In this document: positions 60,759 through 64,000 of the stretch, in pieces
Layout: the number at the start of each line of letters is the position of its first letter
Position numbering within the stretch: position 1 is the first letter of the stretch
Assembly: GCA_017516745.1 (NCBI GenBank)
Contig: JAFXBF010000016.1
Coordinates: forward strand, 50,596-114,595
Reading direction: 5' to 3'
From: Clostridia bacterium
Lineage (GTDB): Bacteria > Bacillota > Clostridia > Oscillospirales > Acutalibacteraceae
DNA length: 64,000 nt
Translations under genes and position numbers: made by a program
The notes under the pieces: generated by a model
Told to the model about the DNA's origin: nothing
The model's input: only the letters and a program-made list of their open reading frames with translations
Database searches by the model: none

Positions 60759-61620
60759 TGTGCTCACCGCCTCTCGCTTTGTCGGCAAGTGTTTTGCTTT
60801 CCGCTTCCTCTTCAAGGCGCTTTGCCTTTTCCTCTTCCGTTTCAAAAACGGGCAGAGGAAGCTCGTCAAGCGTAATTTCGCCTGCCTTTATTCTTTTGCG
60901 AAGCTCAACACGCTTTAAATCCACCTCTTTGATGTCGGGTGCAATGTTTTTCCTTATAACAAGCAGGTTGAGTGCAAAAATAAAGGCGAAAATCGCAATG
61001 CAGAAAAATGCACCGATAAATGGCTTTGCCTGAATAAAAGTGCCTTCGGCGATTTTCGGCATAACAAAGCTCATAACAGCACCGGCAAGGCTGAAAGCCA
61101 TACCTGCAACCGAAAAACCGCAAGCTGCCTTTGCACTCTTTCTGATGTTGATGAAAGAAAGCAGCAGCGTACCGAATACACCAAGCCCCATTAAGAAAAC
61201 CAGTACAAACAGCACGCACAGTGCAAGCGTTGCCGCAAACACTTCAGGTATGTATTCACGCAGGTTGAGCAGAGCAATAAGCTCACCGCCCGAAAAAGCC
61301 TCGTAAACTCCCCACGCACCGAGGCTGAATTTTGCCCCGAACAGCGGAAGGGAAGCGTTAAGCGTTACAAACGGAATAAAAATAATTCCTATCGCTGCTA
61401 CCATTGCGACTATTCGAAGAATCTGTATCGGTCCGCCGATGAAAGCGGCCTTGAGCTTTTCCTTCAGAATACGGAAGGAGGCAAATTCAAGCTCGCATTT
61501 TTTGGCGTCATCGGTCAGCAGCTTTTCCTGCTGGCAGTAGAAAATGTTTGCACCGCAGTGCTTGCATTCGGGCGACAGCTCAAACCTGCCGATTTCGCCG
61601 TTGCAGTTTGGACACTTCAT
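60751..61620 (-). CDS. Zinc-ribbon membrane protein, 289 residues
   Basis: The start is ATG 61620 (AGGTGAG site). The N-terminus is a zinc ribbon with two Cys pairs, MKCPNCNGEIGRFELSPECK with CKHCGANIF. A connecting helix and four transmembrane segments (e.g. ILRIVAMVAAIGIIFIPFV, LALCVLFVLVFLMGLGVFG, AFFCIAIFAFIFALNLL) follow, then a charged Lys/Glu C-terminus. The layout suggests a cytoplasmic metal-binding head on a membrane anchor. Function unknown; first gene of the GH16/transporter operon. Confidence 0.7.
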   Translation of the reverse strand: MKCPNCNGEIGRFELSPECKHCGANIFYCQQEKLLTDDAKKCELEFASFRILKEKLKAAFIGGPIQILRIVAMVAAIGIIFIPFVTLNASLPLFGAKFSLGAWGVYEAFSGGELIALLNLREYIPEVFAATLALCVLFVLVFLMGLGVFGTLLLSFINIRKSAKAACGFSVAGMAFSLAGAVMSFVMPKIAEGTFIQAKPFIGAFFCIAIFAFIFALNLLVIRKNIAPDIKEVDLKRVELRKRIKAGEITLDELPLPVFETEEEKAKRLEEEAESKTLADKARGGEHNG

Positions 61621-61799
61621 TTTCTCACCTCTGATAAATTTGTTGTTCAACTTACAAGGTTATCTAATGTTTTTAATTATACTAAATATATATACTTTTG
61701 TAAATAAAATATATATACGAATTATACAGCGGCGTTTTGTGAATAATTCCGCATAGCTTTACCAATAATTACCTCAAACATAATAAAAGAGGTATAAAA

Positions 61800-62402
61800 A
61801 TGAAAAGTAAAATTTGTCTTATGCTGTGTCTGGTTGCGGTAATTGCGGCTTGTGTGATTAGCGTTGCACCGTTTGCAAACACATGTGAAAATGTCCGCCG
61901 TGATGTCCTGCGTCTGCACGTTGTGGCGGATTCCGACAGCGAAACCGACCAGAAATTGAAACTGCTCGTCCGTGATGAGGTGCTCAAAAAAGGCAGAGAG
62001 ATTTTTGACGGCACACTCACCGCCGACGAAGCCGAAAGGGCAATCACACCGAAAACGGCTGAACTCAAAGCGGCGGCAGAGAACATATTGCGAAAAAACG
62101 GATGCAATAACAGCGTTGAAATAACGGTCGGCGAAGAATATTTTGCTACACGCTGTTATGAGAATTTCACCATGCCTGCAGGAGTCTATACCGCCGTGCG
62201 TGTGAACATAGGCTCTGCAAAGGGAAAGAATTGGTGGTGTGTAATGTTTCCGCCGCTGTGCCTGCCTGCCGCAACTGCCGATGCAGATGCCTTTTTCACC
62301 GAAGACGAAATGAAAGTCGTCTCCTCCTCGCCCAAATACGAGCCAAGGTTTAAAATAGTGGAAATATATGAAAGCTTGAAAAACAAATTTTTGGAGAGAT
62401 AA
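61800..62402 (+). CDS. spoIIR: Stage II sporulation protein R
   Basis: After a signal/anchor segment (ICLMLCLVAVIAACVISVAP), the family core VRRDVLRLHVVADSDSETDQ and KLKLLVRDEVLKKGREIF, with later ENFTMPAGVYTAVRVNIGSA and GKNWWCVMFPPLC, is unmistakable. SpoIIR is made in the forespore and secreted to activate processing of pro-sigma-E by SpoIIGA in the mother cell. Its presence indicates the organism sporulates or did so recently. Length (200 residues) is normal. The stop codon lies in the inverted repeat of a mobile-type repeat. I did not find a convincing sigma-F promoter. Confidence 0.95.
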   Translation: MKSKICLMLCLVAVIAACVISVAPFANTCENVRRDVLRLHVVADSDSETDQKLKLLVRDEVLKKGREIFDGTLTADEAERAITPKTAELKAAAENILRKNGCNNSVEITVGEEYFATRCYENFTMPAGVYTAVRVNIGSAKGKNWWCVMFPPLCLPAATADADAFFTEDEMKVVSSSPKYEPRFKIVEIYESLKNKFLER

Positions 62403-62607
62403 ATTACAGTTTTGCGAGTTTCTCGCAAAACTGTAATTAGTGCAAAGTGCAAAACGCAAAGTGCAAAGTTAAGGGTCGCTTCGCTCCAATTCTATAAAAT
62501 GTTATTTTAGAGCGATTTATACAAATGGGTGAGGGCGAAGCCCTCCCACAATTTTGCATTTTGAACTTTGCATTTTGCATTGTTTGTCCCCGACAAACTG
62601 TAATTTA
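62400..62607. repeat. 208-bp element with 13-bp terminal inverted repeats, same family as 50380-50617
   Basis: TAAATTACAGTTT (62400-62412) and AAACTGTAATTTA (62595-62607) are perfect inverted repeats. The left end also forms a perfect 17-bp hairpin with 62422-62438. The interior has GCAAAGTGCAAAACGC, GGGTCGCTTCGCTCC and GAGGGCGAAGCCCTC blocks found at 50.5 and 52.7 kb. The two ends provide the stop codons of spoIIR (62400-62402) and of the convergent radical SAM gene (62605-62607). Confidence 0.8.
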
Positions 62608-63483
62608 TACCAACTCTCTTATTCTTCTGTTTATCTCATTCAACACCCGTTTTTTGTCGGCACTCCACATTGGTGCAATCAAATCCTTCTTTGCGCCGTC
62701 GCCTGTCAGGCGGTGAATGACCATATCGGGCGGCAGAATTTTCAGGCAGTCCATCAATATATCAATATATATATCCATATCAAGCGTTTCAAATTTGCCC
62801 TGTCTGTAATCTTCAGCAAGGTCTGTGCCTTCGAGTACGTGCAAAAGCTGCAGCTTGATTCCTTTTGCGCCGCTTCTGCCGACATAGTCAACTGTCTGTA
62901 GCATCATTTCTCTTGTTTCACCCGGCAGACCGAGTATTACGTGCACGATAACCTCAAGCCCGTTATCGGTCAAATCCTTTACCGCCTTGTCAAACACAGG
63001 CAGGTCGTACCCTCTGCGGATATATTCGGCCGTCTGCGGATGGATTGTCTGCAAGCCGAGTTCAACAAACACGGGTTTGATTTTATTCAACTCACACAAA
63101 AGCTCAACAACCTCGTCGGGCAGACAGTCGGGGCGTGTGCCTATTGAAAGCGCAACTATGTCGTCGGGTTTGATTGCGGAATAAAAAAGCTCACGCAGAT
63201 ATTCGACGGGCGCATAGGTGTTGGTGTAGTCCTGAAAGTAGGCTATGTATTTTGCGTCCTTTGCCTTTTTACTCACAAGCTGCTTTGCCTTTTCAATCTG
63301 TGAAGCTATGCTTTCACACCTTGGTGCGGCAAAATCACCCGAGCCGTGTGCGGAGCAGAAAATACAGCCCCGTGTGCCGAGCGTACCGTCACGGGTGGGG
63401 CAGGTCATACCTCCGCTGAGCGCAAGCTTATATATTTTGCAGCCGAAACGCCGCTTCATTTCGCTGTTGAACGAGTTATACAC
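62605..63483 (-). CDS. Radical SAM protein of the TIGR01212/YtqA type, 292 residues
   Basis: The start is GTG 63483 with AGGAGG upstream. The cluster motif is in TCPTRDGTLGTRGCIFCSAH, with C-x-x-C spacing expanded as usual in this Elp3-like family. Later motifs are YIAYFQDYTNTYAPVEYLRE, LSIGTRPDCLPDEVVELL and LGLQTIHPQTAEYIRRGYD. Members probably modify tRNA or related molecules; biochemistry is poorly known. Convergent with spoIIR. Confidence 0.93.
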   Translation of the reverse strand: MYNSFNSEMKRRFGCKIYKLALSGGMTCPTRDGTLGTRGCIFCSAHGSGDFAAPRCESIASQIEKAKQLVSKKAKDAKYIAYFQDYTNTYAPVEYLRELFYSAIKPDDIVALSIGTRPDCLPDEVVELLCELNKIKPVFVELGLQTIHPQTAEYIRRGYDLPVFDKAVKDLTDNGLEVIVHVILGLPGETREMMLQTVDYVGRSGAKGIKLQLLHVLEGTDLAEDYRQGKFETLDMDIYIDILMDCLKILPPDMVIHRLTGDGAKKDLIAPMWSADKKRVLNEINRRIRELV

Positions 63484-63654
63484 CGAATAAAGCCTCCTAT
63501 AATAATTAATACAATTATATCATAAGGACACGGTTTGTTCAATAAGTAGTGCGTTTTGAACATATAGCCACAACATAATGTAAACAATTGTGTAAACTGT
63601 GTGCGAAACACGAGGAAGCGTGTAATATTGTACAAAAAATTGTCGAAAAAACTG

Positions 63655-63683
63655 TTGACAAATGCCAAATGATTTGATATTAT
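63655..63683 (+). promoter_or_regulatory. rRNA operon promoter P1
   Basis: TTGACA (63655-63660), 17 nt, TATTAT (63678-63683). Confidence 0.75.
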
Positions 63684-63758
63684 AACGAAGCTGTCCGCAA
63701 GAGGGGCGGCGCCGGAAGAGCGAACCGAAAAAAGTTTGAAAAAAGTTTTAAAAAAGGC

Positions 63759-63787
63759 TTGACAAGCAGAAAGCGGTTTGGTATAAT
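63759..63787 (+). promoter_or_regulatory. rRNA operon promoter P2
   Basis: TTGACA (63759-63764), 17 nt, TATAAT (63782-63787). It lies in a ~110-bp unit (A-rich upstream block AAAAAAGTTTGAAAAAAGTT plus promoter) that is repeated at P3. Confidence 0.85.
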
Positions 63788-63868
63788 GGCAAGGCTCTCT
63801 CTTCGAGAGCGGAAAAACTTAACAGAGTTTCTTGAAAAAAGAAATTCAAAAAAGTTTGAAAAAAAGTG

Positions 63869-63897
63869 TTGACAAGCGAAAAGGTTTGTGGTATACT
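63869..63897 (+). promoter_or_regulatory. rRNA operon promoter P3
   Basis: TTGACA (63869-63874), 17 nt, TATACT (63892-63897), preceded by an A-rich UP-like block. It is a diverged duplicate of P2. Confidence 0.85.
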
Positions 63898-64000
63898 TCA
63901 TAAACGTTGTCGCAAAAAGACAGCACGAAACGCACCTTGAAAATTAAACAACGATTGAAAGAACAAACCCTTGAAGATTCTTTTAGAAGTTAAGTACTTC
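63898..64000 (+). other. Leader of a 16S rRNA transcript (gene begins beyond the window)
   Basis: The sequence CGCACCTTGAAAATTAAACA and the following ATTGAAAGAACAAAC are typical of the leader and antitermination region before 16S genes in Clostridia. No mature 16S sequence is reached. The call rests on this leader and three strong promoters without an ORF. Confidence 0.75.

Noticed and set aside
61680-61800. Sigma-F promoter for spoIIR
   Set aside because: A GCATA box is present at ~61750, but no fitting -10 element follows at the right spacing.

Overview
The window looks like a chromosomal segment of a spore-forming, gut-associated Clostridia bacterium, most likely in the Ruminococcaceae/Oscillospiraceae area (inference). 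The supporting genes are spoIIR, a papain-type protease carrying a type I dockerin, BspA-like leucine-rich-repeat surface proteins, a bile-salt-hydrolase-like enzyme, several glycoside hydrolases and a cobalamin riboswitch. There are no tRNA genes or CRISPR arrays. The right edge holds the promoters and leader of an rRNA operon whose 16S gene must start just outside the window.

Region 1 (1-2.7 kb) is the end of a mobile element: a partial TOPRIM/D5-type primase-helicase on the minus strand, followed by AT-rich DNA with a 15-bp-arm palindrome. Region 2 (2.3-18.2 kb) is a surface-protein island lying between two direct copies of a ~450-bp structured repeat whose stems covary. At its centre are two divergent paralogous genes (10.0-13.5 kb). 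Each encodes an ECF-type sigma factor fused in one polypeptide to a transmembrane helix and a Thr-rich outer domain. Each is followed by a gene for a secreted leucine-rich-repeat protein with the same W-Q-W...WY C-terminal tail. I find one ECF-like promoter pattern (GAAACC, 15-16 nt, CGTCTW) upstream of one sigma gene (twice), upstream of a micro-ORF that heads a surface-protein cluster, and upstream of an LRR/papain-dockerin operon. This suggests an auto-regulated surface regulon.

Region 3 (18-25.7 kb) contains the papain-dockerin operon, a well-supported small RNA candidate, an unknown 175-residue protein, a HipBA-type toxin-antitoxin operon with a palindromic operator, and a B12-riboswitch-controlled DUF4430 lipoprotein plus ECF-transporter S component. 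Region 4 (26-43 kb, all plus strand) is mostly core: subtilase, a nucleotidyltransferase-like protein, cupin, alaS, HIT protein, phosphoribosyltransferase, comEC, holA, rnmV, ispD, ispF and three unknowns, ending with a GH109-like enzyme, a sugar kinase and a GH4 enzyme.

Region 5 (43-53 kb) mixes GH3, a metallopeptidase-GNAT fusion, a TIM-barrel hydrolase, a methyltransferase, a GrpB/P-loop-kinase fusion, a frameshifted acetyltransferase behind a textbook attenuator, a choloylglycine hydrolase and a secreted phosphoesterase. Region 6 (54-61.6 kb) has a three-gene glycan-polymer cluster and a convergent GH16/GPH-transporter operon. Region 7 holds spoIIR, a radical SAM protein and three tandem rRNA promoters. 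Short palindromic repeats are scattered through 43-62.6 kb and often supply the stop codons of neighbouring genes.
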